DNA of 64,000 nt from Streptomyces sp. GESEQ-35 (lineage in GTDB: Bacteria; Actinomycetota; Actinomycetes; Streptomycetales; Streptomycetaceae). The stretch's first letter is position 1. The number at the start of each line of letters is the position of its first letter. Below, in pieces: positions 49,783 to 58,703 of the stretch. The position numbers were made by a program, and so were the translations under genes. The notes beneath the pieces were generated by a model that did not search any database, had not been told where the DNA came from, and was given only the letters and a program-made list of their open reading frames with translations. The stretch covers positions 186,001 to 250,000 of the forward strand of contig NZ_JAFFSX010000009.1 in assembly GCF_017948485.1 (NCBI RefSeq), in the 5' to 3' direction.

Positions 49783-50469
49783 TCAAGCCACCTCCGCCCG
49801 CCAAGCCCCCAGCCTCTCCTCCACGACCGCCGCGATCCGCCGCCGCGCCTCATGTCGCGGAACCCCGCTCATCAGCAGTTGGTCGTACGGCGTGTCCACA
49901 TGCCGCACGGACGCCACGACCGCCGACGTCACCGCCCCCTCGGACAGCGCCCGTCCCGCCGCACTCCGCCCCACCCGTCCGCTGCCGCGCACGGACGCAT
50001 GTGCCGCGACCTCCCACGTCCGCTCCTGAGGGCAGCCGGGAAACAGCCGCCGTATCTCGGCCGCGAACGCCGCTGTGAACCGCAGGTCCTCCGCCGCCCG
50101 CCGCGCGGCGTCCCGCACCCGTCGCCGCCGCCGTGCCTCCGCGTCCACCAGGCACCGCTCCTCGGCCCGGGCGAGCGCCTCCTCCTCGACCAGGACGCCC
50201 TGCCGCTCGTACCGACTCCTGCGCCGGTTGAACCGCACGACCACCGCCGACAGCCCACTCTCCTCCCGCGACCTACGCGTCAACGCCGTGTCACCGCGCG
50301 GCAGAAATACCAGATGCCCGAGGTCGGCACAGTCGAGACAACGTGGCGCACCCTCCTCCAGGACGAGCAGAGGCAGTGGCCCGCGGTGACATGCCGAGCA
50401 GCTCCGTCTCTTGATCGGCTGGAAGACCAGAAGCCCGGCGCGGCGCACGGGAGTTGCAAGGGGTGCCAT
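49783..50469 (-). CDS. DUF2293 domain protein
   Basis: 228 residues. An N-terminal zinc-ribbon-like part (CSACHRGPLPLLVLEEGAPRCLDCADLGHLVFLPRGD) precedes a basic helical region (RRRRVRDAARRAAEDLRFTAAFAAEIRRLFPGCP) and the C-terminal DUF2293 core (GRSAAGRALSEGAVTSAVVASVRHVDTPYDQLLMSGVPRHEARRRI). The four Cys residues likely bind zinc. A nucleic-acid role is plausible from the basic and zinc features but unproven. ATG 50469. Confidence 0.87.
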   Translation of the reverse strand: MAPLATPVRRAGLLVFQPIKRRSCSACHRGPLPLLVLEEGAPRCLDCADLGHLVFLPRGDTALTRRSREESGLSAVVVRFNRRRSRYERQGVLVEEEALARAEERCLVDAEARRRRRVRDAARRAAEDLRFTAAFAAEIRRLFPGCPQERTWEVAAHASVRGSGRVGRSAAGRALSEGAVTSAVVASVRHVDTPYDQLLMSGVPRHEARRRIAAVVEERLGAWRAEVA

Positions 50470-50883
50470 ATGCGGTTCATTCCCTCTGATGCCCCGCGAC
50501 CCACGCCGGATTTCCGCCCGTCGTCACCGTTCCTACGCGCTGTGCCCAAATGCCTCCCCGGGGTCTGTGACCGTGCCACCCCGCAGGCCGCGACCATGCC
50601 ACCCCGCCTCGCGAAGCAGCCGCAATACGGCGGTGGGTGCCGACGCGAACGGCCGCATCTCCGCCGGAAGACGCGAGTCTCCGCCAGGCCCCACTTCTCC
50701 CGGAAACCCCGACAAGAATCCGCCGCGCCTTCCACGTGCCCGCACCTCCCGCGGCCGCCCCCTGATCCCCCTCCTGAAAGCCGCCCACACCAGGGGCGAA
50801 CCCCACCTCCCGCACCTGCTCCCTGCCCATCCGGGCCCATGAGGCCCACGTATCCTGACCGGGAACTGGCGCATCATGGCCGT
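50470..50883. other. 414-bp divergent intergenic region
   Basis: No coding sequence can be supported here. It contains an imperfect direct repeat GACCGTGCCACCCCGC / GACCATGCCACCCCGC (50569-50584 and 50592-50607) and, near the right end, a possible -10 TATCCT (about 50850) ahead of the kinase-like gene. Runs of Arg/Pro/Ser codons in several frames are GC-shadow only. Confidence 0.5.
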
Positions 50884-51516
50884 GTGCGACTCGAAGCGAT
50901 CACCTGGGACCGGCTCGGCGACCTCCTGGCCGAGCGGTTGCTCGACCTGAAGACGGCCGACGGCAGCCCGTGGCCGCGCATCGCTTTCGACGGCGCCTCT
51001 GCCGCCCGCCCGGGAGACCTCGCCGAGCGCGTCTCCGAAGCGCTGCGCATTCGCGGTCGCCCCTCGCTCGTCGTGAGCATGGAGGGCTTCCTGCGCCCCG
51101 CCTCGGTGCGCCTGGAGTACGGGCACCGGGACGTCGAGGCCTATTACAACGGCTGGTTCGACACCTCGGCCGTATGGCGCGAGGTCTTCGGCCCGCTCGA
51201 ACCCGCCGGCGACGGCCGCGTCCTGCCCGACCTGTGGGACCCGGTCACCGACCGCGCTACCCGCAGCTCCTACGTCCAACTCCCGCCCGGCGGCGTCCTG
51301 TTGCTCCACGGCCCCCTCCTGCTGCGCCACTGGTTCCCCTTCGACCTGTCGATCCATGTCCTCCTCTCCTCCGGCGCCCTACGCCGCCGTACTCCCGAAG
51401 CCGAGCAGTGGACCCTCCCCGCCTTCGAGCGCTACGACGACGAGACCGACCCCGCCGGCACGGCCGACGTACTGGTGCGCGCCGACGACCCCCGGCATCC
51501 GGCCTGGAGCGGCTGA
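50884..51516 (+). CDS. Uridine-kinase-like protein with degenerate P-loop
   Basis: 210 residues. The overall order (RLEAITWDRLGDLLAERLLDLKTADGSPWPRIAFDGASAARPGDLAERVSEALRIRGRPSLVVSMEGFLRPASVRLEYGHRDVEAYYNGWFD, then GGVLLLHGPLLLRHWFPFDLSIHVLLS) follows nucleoside/phosphoribulokinase-type proteins annotated as uridine kinase in Streptomyces. However, the Walker A site, normally GxxxxGK[ST], reads DGASAARPGD and lacks the Lys. ATP hydrolysis is therefore doubtful. GTG 50884 is preferred; an ATG at 50839 is in frame. Confidence 0.75.
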   Translation: MRLEAITWDRLGDLLAERLLDLKTADGSPWPRIAFDGASAARPGDLAERVSEALRIRGRPSLVVSMEGFLRPASVRLEYGHRDVEAYYNGWFDTSAVWREVFGPLEPAGDGRVLPDLWDPVTDRATRSSYVQLPPGGVLLLHGPLLLRHWFPFDLSIHVLLSSGALRRRTPEAEQWTLPAFERYDDETDPAGTADVLVRADDPRHPAWSG

Positions 51517-51564
51517 CTCGGCAAACCGCTTTTGTATGCGTGTGCATTTAATTAGGGTGGTGTC

Positions 51565-52017
51565 ATGACGACCTCCACCGGAGATTCCGCAGCCGCAGCC
51601 GCATCGGCTGCATCGCCTTCCCCTTTCCCCTCCTTCGACGAATCGGTCCGCACCCTCCTCGACGGCAGGAACTTCGCCAGCGTCGCCACCCTGGGTCCCG
51701 ACGGAGCCCCGCAGAACTCGGTGGTCTGGATCAAACGCGAGGGCGACACCGTGCTGTTCTCCTCCACCGACGGACGTCAGAAGGTGCGCAACCTCCGTCG
51801 CGACCCCCGGATCAGCCTGTCGGTCTTCGAGCTCGCCAACCCCTACACCTCGGTCGAGATCCGCGGCACCGCCGAGATCCTCCCCGACGAGGACAAGCGG
51901 CTCCCGCACGAGCTCTCGCACAAGTACCTCGGCACCTACCCGCCCGCGGAGAAGGACGACGAGGTGCGCGTGATCATCCGGGTCGTCCCGCGAAAGATCG
52001 TGGGCTTCTCCGCCTGA
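51565..52017 (+). CDS. PPOX-class F420/FMN-dependent oxidoreductase
   Basis: 150 residues with a split beta-barrel flavin fold: TLLDGRNFASVATLGPDGAPQNSVVWIKREGDTVLFSSTDGRQKVRNLRRDPRISLSVFELANPYTSVEIRGTAEILPDEDKRLPHELSHKYLGTYPP, a pattern of the PPOX class F420-dependent enzymes common in actinobacteria. An Ala/Ser-rich N-terminal extension of 20 residues is variable. Substrate unknown. Start ATG at 51565 after GGTGGTG. Confidence 0.9.
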   Translation: MTTSTGDSAAAAASAASPSPFPSFDESVRTLLDGRNFASVATLGPDGAPQNSVVWIKREGDTVLFSSTDGRQKVRNLRRDPRISLSVFELANPYTSVEIRGTAEILPDEDKRLPHELSHKYLGTYPPAEKDDEVRVIIRVVPRKIVGFSA

Positions 52018-52177
52018 GACCCTCCTGAAGCCATCGGTCCGAGGCCCGCCTCTCGCCCTCGAACGTCATCCCGACGTTCCGGGTGCATCCGCCGGGCGAC
52101 ACGGCGAGAATGAGGGACGCCGGGACTAGCGGTGCGTCCTGCGCCGCGCCGGCCGTCCGGCACCGGGAGGTACGCCC

Positions 52178-52606
52178 ATGACCACCGCCGGAGACATCAT
52201 GCACCGCGGTGCCCAGTGGATCCCCGCCCACGAAACCCTCGACCGCGCCGCCCAGCTGATGCGTGAGCTCAACGTCGGAGCCCTGCCCATCGGGGACCAG
52301 GACGACCGGCTCTGCGGCATCCTCACCGACCGCGACATCGTCGTCGGCTGCGTGGCCATGGGTCGCGACCCGGCCAAGGTCACCGCAGGGGAGATGGCCC
52401 AGGGCACCCCGCGCTGGGTTGCGGCGGACGCCGACGTCAGCGACGTACTCCACGAGATGCAGGAGCACCAGATCCGCCGGCTCCCCGTCATCGACAACAA
52501 GCGCCTGGTCGGCATGATCAGCGAAGCCGACCTGGCCCAGCACCTGACGGAGGACCAGATCGCCACCTGGGCCGGGTCCGTCTACGCGAGGACCACGACG
52601 CGCTGA
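52178..52606 (+). CDS. CBS-pair domain protein
   Basis: 142 residues, two CBS motifs: AGDIMHRGAQWIPAHETLDRAAQLMRELNVGALPIGDQDDRLCGILTDRDIVV (about 4-56) and VTAGEMAQGTPRWVAADADVSDVLHEMQEHQIRRLPVIDNKRLVGMISEADLA (about 68-122). A stand-alone CBS pair binds adenine nucleotides as a sensor. Strong GGGAGG site 7 nt before the ATG. In actinobacteria such proteins belong to dormancy or stress regulons, which is inference here. Confidence 0.92.
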   Translation: MTTAGDIMHRGAQWIPAHETLDRAAQLMRELNVGALPIGDQDDRLCGILTDRDIVVGCVAMGRDPAKVTAGEMAQGTPRWVAADADVSDVLHEMQEHQIRRLPVIDNKRLVGMISEADLAQHLTEDQIATWAGSVYARTTTR

Positions 52607-52639
52607 CCCCGCACGATCACCCCGATCGATCCACTCACA

Positions 52640-52676
52640 CCGCTCCCGTCCGGACGACGGCGCCGGATGGGAGCGG
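52640..52676. terminator. Bidirectional terminator between CBS and corA
   Basis: CCGCTCCCGTCCGG (52640-52653) pairs with CCGGATGGGAGCGG (52663-52676) with a single G-T mismatch and a 9-nt loop, between convergent genes. Confidence 0.8.
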
Positions 52677-52699
52677 CCCCCGGTCGGCCATGACGCCGA

Positions 52700-53827
52700 T
52701 CAGAGCCAGCCGTTGCGCCGGAAGCCGCGGTACAGCGAGAAACAGGCGACGGATATCACGGCTATGACCAGCGGGTAGCCGAACTGCCAGTGCAGTTCCG
52801 GCATGTGATCGAAGTTCATGCCGTACACCCCGCAGACCATCGTCGGTACGGCGACGATCGCGGCCCACGCCGTGATCTTCCGCATGTCCTCGTTCTGCGC
52901 GACCGTGACCTGCGCGAGGTGCGCCTGAAGGATCGAGTTCAGCAACTCGTCGAAGGCGGCTATCTGTTCCTTGGCACGCAGCAAGTGATCGGAGACGTCG
53001 CGGAAATAGGCCTGTATCTCGGGATCGACCACCCGTATCGGCCGGGTGGCGAGGTCTTCGAGCGGGCGGCCGAGCGGGGCCACGGCACGCTTCAGTTCGA
53101 GGAGTTCGCGCTTGAGCTGGTAGATGCGCCCCGGGTCGACCCGCGCGCCGTTCTCCGCGAACACCGCCGTCTCGACCTGGTCGATGTCCGCCTGCACCGA
53201 GTCGGTGACGTTCACATAGTCGTCGACCACATGGTCCGCGATCGCGTGCAGCACCGCGGCCGGGCCCTTGGCGAGCTGCTGGGGGTCGGACTCCAGCTCC
53301 TCGCGGAGCGGGCCCAGCGAGCCGTGCCGTCCGTGCCGCACCGTGATCACGAATTCCCGGCCGACGAACACCATGATCTCGCCGGTGTTCACCACCTCGC
53401 TCGTCGCCGTGAGTTCCTCGTGCTCGACGTAGCAGACCGTCTTGAACACCGCGAACAGCGTCTCGCCGTAGGGCTCCAGCTTGGGGCGCTGGTGAGCCTC
53501 GATCGCGTCCTCGACCGCCAGCGGATGCAGGTCGAAGAGCTCCGCGATGCCCGCGAACTCCTGGTCCGTCGGCTCGTGGAGGCCGAGCCAGACGAAACCG
53601 TTCCCGTGCTTGCGCACCCGCTGCACGGTGTCGACCAGATCGCCGCCCGCGAGGTCCCGGGCGCCGTCCCGGTAGGTCACGCAGTTCACCACCGAGGAGC
53701 CCAGCGGAGACCGGGCAGGATGGCTCAGGTCGACGCGCGGGCGCCGCCGGGCCAGCCGTGCCACTCTGCGGAGACCGCCGACCCTGCCGAGGCCCGTGAC
53801 CTTCCGCAGATTCCCTGCCATCGCCAT
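52700..53827 (-). CDS. corA: CorA-family magnesium/cobalt transporter
   Basis: 375-residue CorA divalent-cation channel. Large cytoplasmic N-terminal domain (GNGFVWLGLHEPTDQEFAGIAELFDLHPLAVEDAIEAHQRPKLEPYGETLFAVFKTV) and long helix (IDQVETAVFAENGARVDPGRIYQLKRELLELKRAVAPL), then two C-terminal membrane helices around the selectivity motif YGMNF (ITAWAAIVAVPTMVCGVYGMNFDHMPELHWQFGYPLVIAVISVACFSLY). ATG 53827 with AAGGAG 6 nt upstream. Ends against the bidirectional terminator. Confidence 0.95.
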   Translation of the reverse strand: MAMAGNLRKVTGLGRVGGLRRVARLARRRPRVDLSHPARSPLGSSVVNCVTYRDGARDLAGGDLVDTVQRVRKHGNGFVWLGLHEPTDQEFAGIAELFDLHPLAVEDAIEAHQRPKLEPYGETLFAVFKTVCYVEHEELTATSEVVNTGEIMVFVGREFVITVRHGRHGSLGPLREELESDPQQLAKGPAAVLHAIADHVVDDYVNVTDSVQADIDQVETAVFAENGARVDPGRIYQLKRELLELKRAVAPLGRPLEDLATRPIRVVDPEIQAYFRDVSDHLLRAKEQIAAFDELLNSILQAHLAQVTVAQNEDMRKITAWAAIVAVPTMVCGVYGMNFDHMPELHWQFGYPLVIAVISVACFSLYRGFRRNGWL

Positions 53828-54070
53828 CTGGATCTCCTTGCGTGGATCTCCGTGCCGCATTTCTGCGCCCTGGCGGCCAGTTTGCCAGTTCCGTCGGATC
53901 GGCGGGCGGGCCTGTGGGAACAGCGAATTCCGCTTTGTTCCCGGCTGTGGACAAGGGTTGGCGTCGCCCGCGACGCGGTGGAGAAGATGGACCACGGCCG
54001 TCTCTGAACTGATCGTCGCACCGGAGCGTCGACCGGTCCGGGCAAGTGGAACAAATGGGATGATCGCGGC

Positions 54071-54865
54071 ATGACACGAAGCGATGGATATCTTCTCGAC
54101 AACCGGCAGACCGAGGCGGCAGAGCGCTTCGACGCCTTCGCCACCCTCTTCGACCCCACGACGTTCCGGCATCTCGAGGGGTTCGGCGTCGGACCTGGCT
54201 GGCGCTGCTGGGAGGTCGGCGCCGGTGGCACCTCCGTGGTGTCCTGGCTGGCGAAGAAGGCCGGTCCGACCGGAAAGGTCGTCGCGACCGACATCGACAC
54301 CTCGCGGCTCGCCCCGGCCGCCCGGCCGCCGGTAGAGGTCCGCGTCCACGACGTGGGCGCCCACGAGCCACCGGGGGAGGGGTTCGACCTGGTGCACGCC
54401 CGGCTCGTCCTCGTCCATGTGCCGGACCGGGAACGGGCGTTGGACTCGATGGTCAGGGCCCTGCGCCCCGGCGGACGGCTGCTGATCGAGGACGCCGACC
54501 CGGCCCTGCAGCCCTTGACGTGCCCCGACGAGTACGGCCCCGACCAGCAGCTGGCGAACCGGCTGCGGGGCGGCTTCCGTCAGCTGCTCGCCGACCGTGG
54601 CGCCGACCTCGCCTACGGCCGCAGGCTCCCGCGCCTGCTGCGCGAGGCCGGCCTGCGCCGCGTCGAGGCCGATGCGTACTTCCCGGTCGCCTCGCCCGCC
54701 TGTGCCGCCCTGGAGTCCGCGACGATCCGTCAGATCCGCGACCAGCTCGTCACCGCGGGCCTCGCCACGGACGCCGACATCGACCGCCACCTGGCGAACG
54801 TGGGCTCCGGCACCATGGATCTGACCACGGCCCCGATGATCTCTGCGTGGGGGCGCAGGGCGTAG
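54071..54865 (+). CDS. SAM-dependent methyltransferase
   Basis: 264 residues. Motif I is RCWEVGAGGTSVVSWLAKKAGPTGKVVATDIDT, followed by FDLVHARLVLVHVPDRERALDSMVRALRPGGRLLIEDADPALQP, a pattern seen in small-molecule C/N/O-methyltransferases of Streptomyces. The N-terminal YLLDNRQTEAAERFDAFATLFDPTTFRHLEGFGVGPGWRCWE is conserved in this group. ATG 54071 has no clear Shine-Dalgarno. Substrate unknown. Convergent with the pseudouridine genes. Confidence 0.9.
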   Translation: MTRSDGYLLDNRQTEAAERFDAFATLFDPTTFRHLEGFGVGPGWRCWEVGAGGTSVVSWLAKKAGPTGKVVATDIDTSRLAPAARPPVEVRVHDVGAHEPPGEGFDLVHARLVLVHVPDRERALDSMVRALRPGGRLLIEDADPALQPLTCPDEYGPDQQLANRLRGGFRQLLADRGADLAYGRRLPRLLREAGLRRVEADAYFPVASPACAALESATIRQIRDQLVTAGLATDADIDRHLANVGSGTMDLTTAPMISAWGRRA

Positions 54866-54914
54866 GACTGGCAGCGGGGCAGCAGGAGCCATGACAAGGG
54901 AAGGTGGCCCGTCG

Positions 54915-55829
54915 TCAGTCGCGCACCGGCGGTCTGCCACCCACCCGTTCGACCGCCAGCGCACCCGCCCGGCACCCTGCCGCCGCCGCGTCTTCGGGCT
55001 CGGCGCCCGTGAGCAGCGTCGCGAGGAAGGCGCCTGTGAAGGCGTCTCCCGCTCCCGTGGTGTCCCTCGGTGTGGCCGACGCGGCGGGGACGTGGGCGAG
55101 CACGGAGCCGGACCGGGCCACCAGTGCGCCCTCCGCACCTTGCTTGGCGATCACCAGTGGGACTTGACGGCTCAGTTTGGCCGCCGCGTCCGCCACTTCG
55201 GGCAGCCCCGTGAGGAGGCACGCCTCGTCCCGACTGGGCAGCAGGACGTCCACACCCTCCACCAGCGCCAGGAACCGGTCGACGCCCAGGTTCACAAGAA
55301 ATCCGGCGGACGCCGGATCCAGGCTCACCGGCACGCCACGCGCGCGAGCCGTCTCCAGGGCCACCTTCACCAGCGCCCGGCTCGGTTCGGAGAACAGCAG
55401 GTAGCCCGACAGATGCAGCCATGCGACGCCGTCCAGCAGCGCCTCCGACCAGTCCCGGGGCTCAAGCCGCAACGATGCTCCGCTGTCGGTGAGGAACGTC
55501 CGCTCGGCCGCGGCATCCGTGTCGACCAGGCAGATCACCGTTCCGGTCGGGGCCTGCGGGTCAATGACGAGGTGGGGCCGTACGCCGCAGCCGACCAGCT
55601 CCTCTTCGTGCCACGCGCTCGCGTCCGCACCCACCCGACCGAGCAGCCGCACCTCAGGACAGCCCCAATGAGCTGCCCAACAAGCCACATTGGCGCCCGC
55701 GCCGCCCGGCACCGTCCGGATCGTCGCGGTCGTGTCCGTACCGGAGGCGAGCGGCCCCTGGTGGCGGGCGACAACATCCGTGACGACATCCCCGACGACC
55801 AGTAGCGCGCCGTGCGCCCGCGCGGTCAC
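54915..55829 (-). CDS. psuK: PfkB-family kinase, probably pseudouridine kinase
   Basis: 304-residue PfkB/ribokinase-fold enzyme: LLVVGDVVTDVVARHQGPLASGTDTTATIRTVPGGAGANVACWAAHWG at the N-terminus and the anion-hole motif DTTGAGDAFTGAFLATLLTG (catalytic Asp in GAGD). The GTG start overlaps the stop of the upstream psuG gene by 4 nt (GTGA), and in the known pathway PsuK phosphorylates pseudouridine before PsuG cleaves the product, so the assignment rests on context. Alternative substrate: ribose or another nucleoside. Confidence 0.88.
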   Translation of the reverse strand: MTARAHGALLVVGDVVTDVVARHQGPLASGTDTTATIRTVPGGAGANVACWAAHWGCPEVRLLGRVGADASAWHEEELVGCGVRPHLVIDPQAPTGTVICLVDTDAAAERTFLTDSGASLRLEPRDWSEALLDGVAWLHLSGYLLFSEPSRALVKVALETARARGVPVSLDPASAGFLVNLGVDRFLALVEGVDVLLPSRDEACLLTGLPEVADAAAKLSRQVPLVIAKQGAEGALVARSGSVLAHVPAASATPRDTTGAGDAFTGAFLATLLTGAEPEDAAAAGCRAGALAVERVGGRPPVRD

Positions 55830-56734
55830 GCCCCGGCCCAGGCCGCCGCGATCCGCGCCGCCAGCCGTACGTTGCCGCGTACCGCCGCCAGATTGGCGCG
55901 CAGCGAGGCACCGTCCGTGTGCCGCACCAGGTAGTCGAGCAGGAACGGCGTGACCGCCTGACCGCTGACCCCCTCCTCCTCGCACGCGTGCAGCGCGTCG
56001 GCCAGCACGCGCGCGTGCAGCTCGGGATCCAGCTGCTCGTCCTCGGGCACCGGATTGGCGACGATCAGCGACGACGCGGGCCCGTCGAGCGCGTCCTGCG
56101 CTCGCATGACGTCCGCCACCTGCTCCGGCGTCCGAAGCGCCCAGTCCACCGGATGCCCCGAGTCGGACAGATAGAAGCCGGGAAAGCGGTCCGTGCCGTA
56201 CCCCGCCACGGCGACGCCCAGCGTCTCCAGCCGTTGCAGCGTCGCCGGCACGTCCAGGATCGACTTCACGCCCGCACACACCACGGTGATCCGCGTCCGC
56301 GCCAGCAGCCCCAGGTCGGCCGACTCGTCCTGCGTCGCCGTCCACTCCCGGTGCACTCCGCCCAGACCCCCCGTCGCGAACACGCGGACACCGGCCAGGG
56401 CCGCCAGCAGCGCCGTCGCCGACACCGTGGTCGCGCCACTCGCCTCCGCCGCCACGGCGAGCGGCAGGTCGCGATGGCCGAGCTTGCGGATTCCGTCCTC
56501 GTTGGCGACCCGCTCCAGCTGCTCCTTGTCCAGGCCGACATGGGGCCGCCCGTCCAGCACGGCGATCGTCGCCGGTACGGCCCCCTGCTGCCGTACGACG
56601 TCCTCCAGCTCCAGCGCCACCTGTAGATTGCGTGGGCGCGGCAGCCCGTGCGCGATGATCGTGGACTCCAGGGCCACCACCGGTCGACGCGCGTCGATCG
56701 CCTCGCGCACTTCCTCGGACACCGTCAGCACCAC
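55826..56734 (-). CDS. psuG: Pseudouridine-5'-phosphate glycosidase
   Basis: 302-residue PsuG, which cleaves the C-C glycosidic bond of pseudouridine 5'-phosphate to uracil and ribose 5-phosphate. Family motifs are clear: VVALESTIIAHGLPRPRNLQVALELEDVVRQQGAVPATIAVLDGRPHVGLD, TTVSATALLAALAGVRVFATGGLGGVHREW, VVCAGVKSILDVPATLQRLETLGV and FYLSDSGHPVDWALRTPEQVADVM. GTG 56734 has AGGAGG 7 nt upstream (an adjacent GTG at 56731 is possible). First gene of a two-gene operon with psuK. Confidence 0.95.
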   Translation of the reverse strand: MVLTVSEEVREAIDARRPVVALESTIIAHGLPRPRNLQVALELEDVVRQQGAVPATIAVLDGRPHVGLDKEQLERVANEDGIRKLGHRDLPLAVAAEASGATTVSATALLAALAGVRVFATGGLGGVHREWTATQDESADLGLLARTRITVVCAGVKSILDVPATLQRLETLGVAVAGYGTDRFPGFYLSDSGHPVDWALRTPEQVADVMRAQDALDGPASSLIVANPVPEDEQLDPELHARVLADALHACEEEGVSGQAVTPFLLDYLVRHTDGASLRANLAAVRGNVRLAARIAAAWAGA

Positions 56735-56832
56735 GCGCCTGCCTCCTGTCGTTCGGTCTTCCCTCATCTCTGGCGGGCGGCACACCCGGTCAAACCCTTG
56801 CGGCCTGTGGGGGACGACACCAGCCTGGGTGC

Positions 56833-57261
56833 ATGACGGACAACACCACACGTCTCGACCATGTCGTCCTCTGGGTGAACGACCCGATCGGTTCGGCCGA
56901 CTTCTACGAGAAGACCCTCGGCATGGAGCCCCTGAGGCTCACCGACTTCGCCACCGGCCAGGTGCCCTTTCCCTCCGTACGCCTCAACGAGGAGACCATC
57001 CTCGACCTGATGCCGCAGACCATGGCGGAACGCATGAAGATGCTCCCCGGCGCTGCGGACAGCGCCGGACATCCGGTCAACCACGTCTGCGTCGCCCTGT
57101 CCACGGACGACTTCGACGCCCTCCGCGGCCGTCTGGAAGAACGCGCCGTTCCCGTGTCGGACATCTCGTACGACTCCTTCGGCGCCCGCGGCCTGGCGAA
57201 GCGCAGCTTCTACTTCCGCGACCCGGACGGGAACGTCTTCGAGGCCCGCCACTACGACTAG
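56833..57261 (+). CDS. VOC family (glyoxalase-like) protein
   Basis: 142 residues, two beta-alpha-beta-beta-beta modules: TTRLDHVVLWVNDPIGSADFYEKTLGMEPLRLTDFATGQVPFPSVRLNEETILDLMP and GHPVNHVCVALSTDDFDALRGRLEERAVPVSDI to FYFRDPDGNVFEARHYD. Metal ligands (His9-type, central His and Glu at the end) are present. Role could be glyoxalase, dioxygenase or resistance; not determinable. A strong terminator follows within 10 nt. Confidence 0.9.
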   Translation: MTDNTTRLDHVVLWVNDPIGSADFYEKTLGMEPLRLTDFATGQVPFPSVRLNEETILDLMPQTMAERMKMLPGAADSAGHPVNHVCVALSTDDFDALRGRLEERAVPVSDISYDSFGARGLAKRSFYFRDPDGNVFEARHYD

Positions 57262-57268
57262 GACCGCA

Positions 57269-57301
57269 AAAGGGGTGCCCACGCGTGCGTGGGCACCCCT
57301 T
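57269..57301. terminator. Bidirectional terminator between VOC and fdhA
   Basis: Perfect 15-nt arms starting AAGGGGTGCCCACGC (57270-57284) and GCGTGGGCACCCCTT (57287-57301) with a minimal loop, between convergent genes. Confidence 0.88.
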
Positions 57302-57310
57302 GCCGGACGC

Positions 57311-58537
57311 TCAGACCGGTCGTACGTCCTTCAGCGCCCCGTGCGGATCGAGCACGTACTTGCGGCTTGCGCCCTGGTCGAACTCGGCGTAGCCGCGCGG
57401 TGCGTCCTCAATACCGATGACGGTCGCGTTGACGGCCTTGGCGATGTGCACACGCTCGTGCAGGATCGCCATCATCAGGCTCCGGTGGTACTTCATCACC
57501 GGGCACTGCCCGGTCGTGAACCGGTGGCTCTTGGCCCAGCCGAGGCCGAGCCGTACCTTCAGCGTGCCGGACCTCGCGTCCTCGTCGACTCCGCCCGGGT
57601 CGTCCGTGACGTACAACCCGGGAATGCCCAGGGCACCGCCTGCGCGCGTGATGCCCATCAGCGAGTTGAGGACCGTCGCCGGCGCCTCAGGGGCATCCGG
57701 ACCGTGGGCCCGGGCTTCAAAGCCGACCGCGTCTACCGCGACGTCCACCTCGGGCTCTCCGAGGATCTGCGTGATCTGTTCGTCCACGCTGCCGCGCGAG
57801 ACGTCGACGGTCTCGCAGCCGAAGCTCCTCGCCTGGGCGAGACGCTCGGCATTGAGATCGCCCACGATGACCACGGCGGCACCCAGCAGCTGTGCCGACG
57901 CGGCCGCCGCCAGCCCGACCGGGCCCGCCCCGGCGACGTACACCGTCGATCCGACCCCGGCGCCCGCGCTCACGGCGCCGTGGAAGCCGGTCGGGAAGAT
58001 GTCCGACAGCATGGTCAGGTCGAGCAGCTTTGCGCGTGCCTGGTCCCGGTCCGGGAACTTCAACAGGTTGAAGTCCGCGTACGGGACCATCGCGTACTCG
58101 GCCTGCCCGCCGACCCAGCCGCCCATGTCGACATAGCCGTAGGCGGCACCGGGGCGGGCCGGGTTGACGTTCAGACAGATGCCCGTTTTGCCTTCCTTGC
58201 AGTTGCGGCACCGCCCGCAGGCGATGTTGAACGGTACGGAGACGATGTCGCCGACGTCGATGTATTCGACGTCCGGACCCCGTTCGACGACTTCGCCGGT
58301 GATTTCGTGTCCGAGGACCAGCCCTTCGGGCGCGGTCGTCCGCCCGCGCACCATGTGCTGGTCGCTTCCGCAGATGTTGCTGGCGAGCACCTTGAGGATC
58401 ACTCCGTGCCGGCACTTGCGGCCGACGTTCTCGGGTGCGACCCCCGGCCCGTCCTGGAGTTCAAGCGTCGGGTAATCGATGGTCCTGACTTCCACCGCGC
58501 CCGGCTTGAGATACGCGACTGCCCTGTTTCCGCTCAT
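57311..58537 (-). CDS. fdhA: Glutathione-independent formaldehyde dehydrogenase
   Basis: 408-residue zinc alcohol-dehydrogenase-type enzyme that oxidises formaldehyde to formate with NAD and without glutathione. Catalytic zinc region ASNICGSDQHMVRGRTTAPEGLVLGHEITG; structural zinc cluster CGRCRNCKEGKTGIC with four Cys; Rossmann VYVAGAGPVGLAAAASAQLLGAAVVIVGD. The C-terminal half has the FdhA-specific GGALGIPGLYVTDDPGGVDEDARSGTLKVRLGLGWAKSH. ATG 58537. C1 detoxification, e.g. of formaldehyde released by demethylation. Confidence 0.94.
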   Translation of the reverse strand: MSGNRAVAYLKPGAVEVRTIDYPTLELQDGPGVAPENVGRKCRHGVILKVLASNICGSDQHMVRGRTTAPEGLVLGHEITGEVVERGPDVEYIDVGDIVSVPFNIACGRCRNCKEGKTGICLNVNPARPGAAYGYVDMGGWVGGQAEYAMVPYADFNLLKFPDRDQARAKLLDLTMLSDIFPTGFHGAVSAGAGVGSTVYVAGAGPVGLAAAASAQLLGAAVVIVGDLNAERLAQARSFGCETVDVSRGSVDEQITQILGEPEVDVAVDAVGFEARAHGPDAPEAPATVLNSLMGITRAGGALGIPGLYVTDDPGGVDEDARSGTLKVRLGLGWAKSHRFTTGQCPVMKYHRSLMMAILHERVHIAKAVNATVIGIEDAPRGYAEFDQGASRKYVLDPHGALKDVRPV

Positions 58538-58703
58538 GCGTGATCGCCGTCCCTTCGGCTCCGAGCTTCTCGGATGCCAGTGGCTGTGCGCATGTTCGAG
58601 TCTGCTACTGGCTCAGCCTTCCGGCCAGCCTTCGCGCGGGACCGCAGCAGCGGACTCGACGCCTTCGCCTCGACCCCTTGGAAACGGCTACCTGCCCGGA
58701 CCC

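Noticed and set aside
47506..50838. Very long plus-strand open frame running into the uridine-kinase-like gene
   Set aside because: The first 1,110 codons are antisense to gltD, DUF1772 and DUF2293 and are Arg/Pro/His-rich low complexity; only the end from about 50884 shows real protein features.
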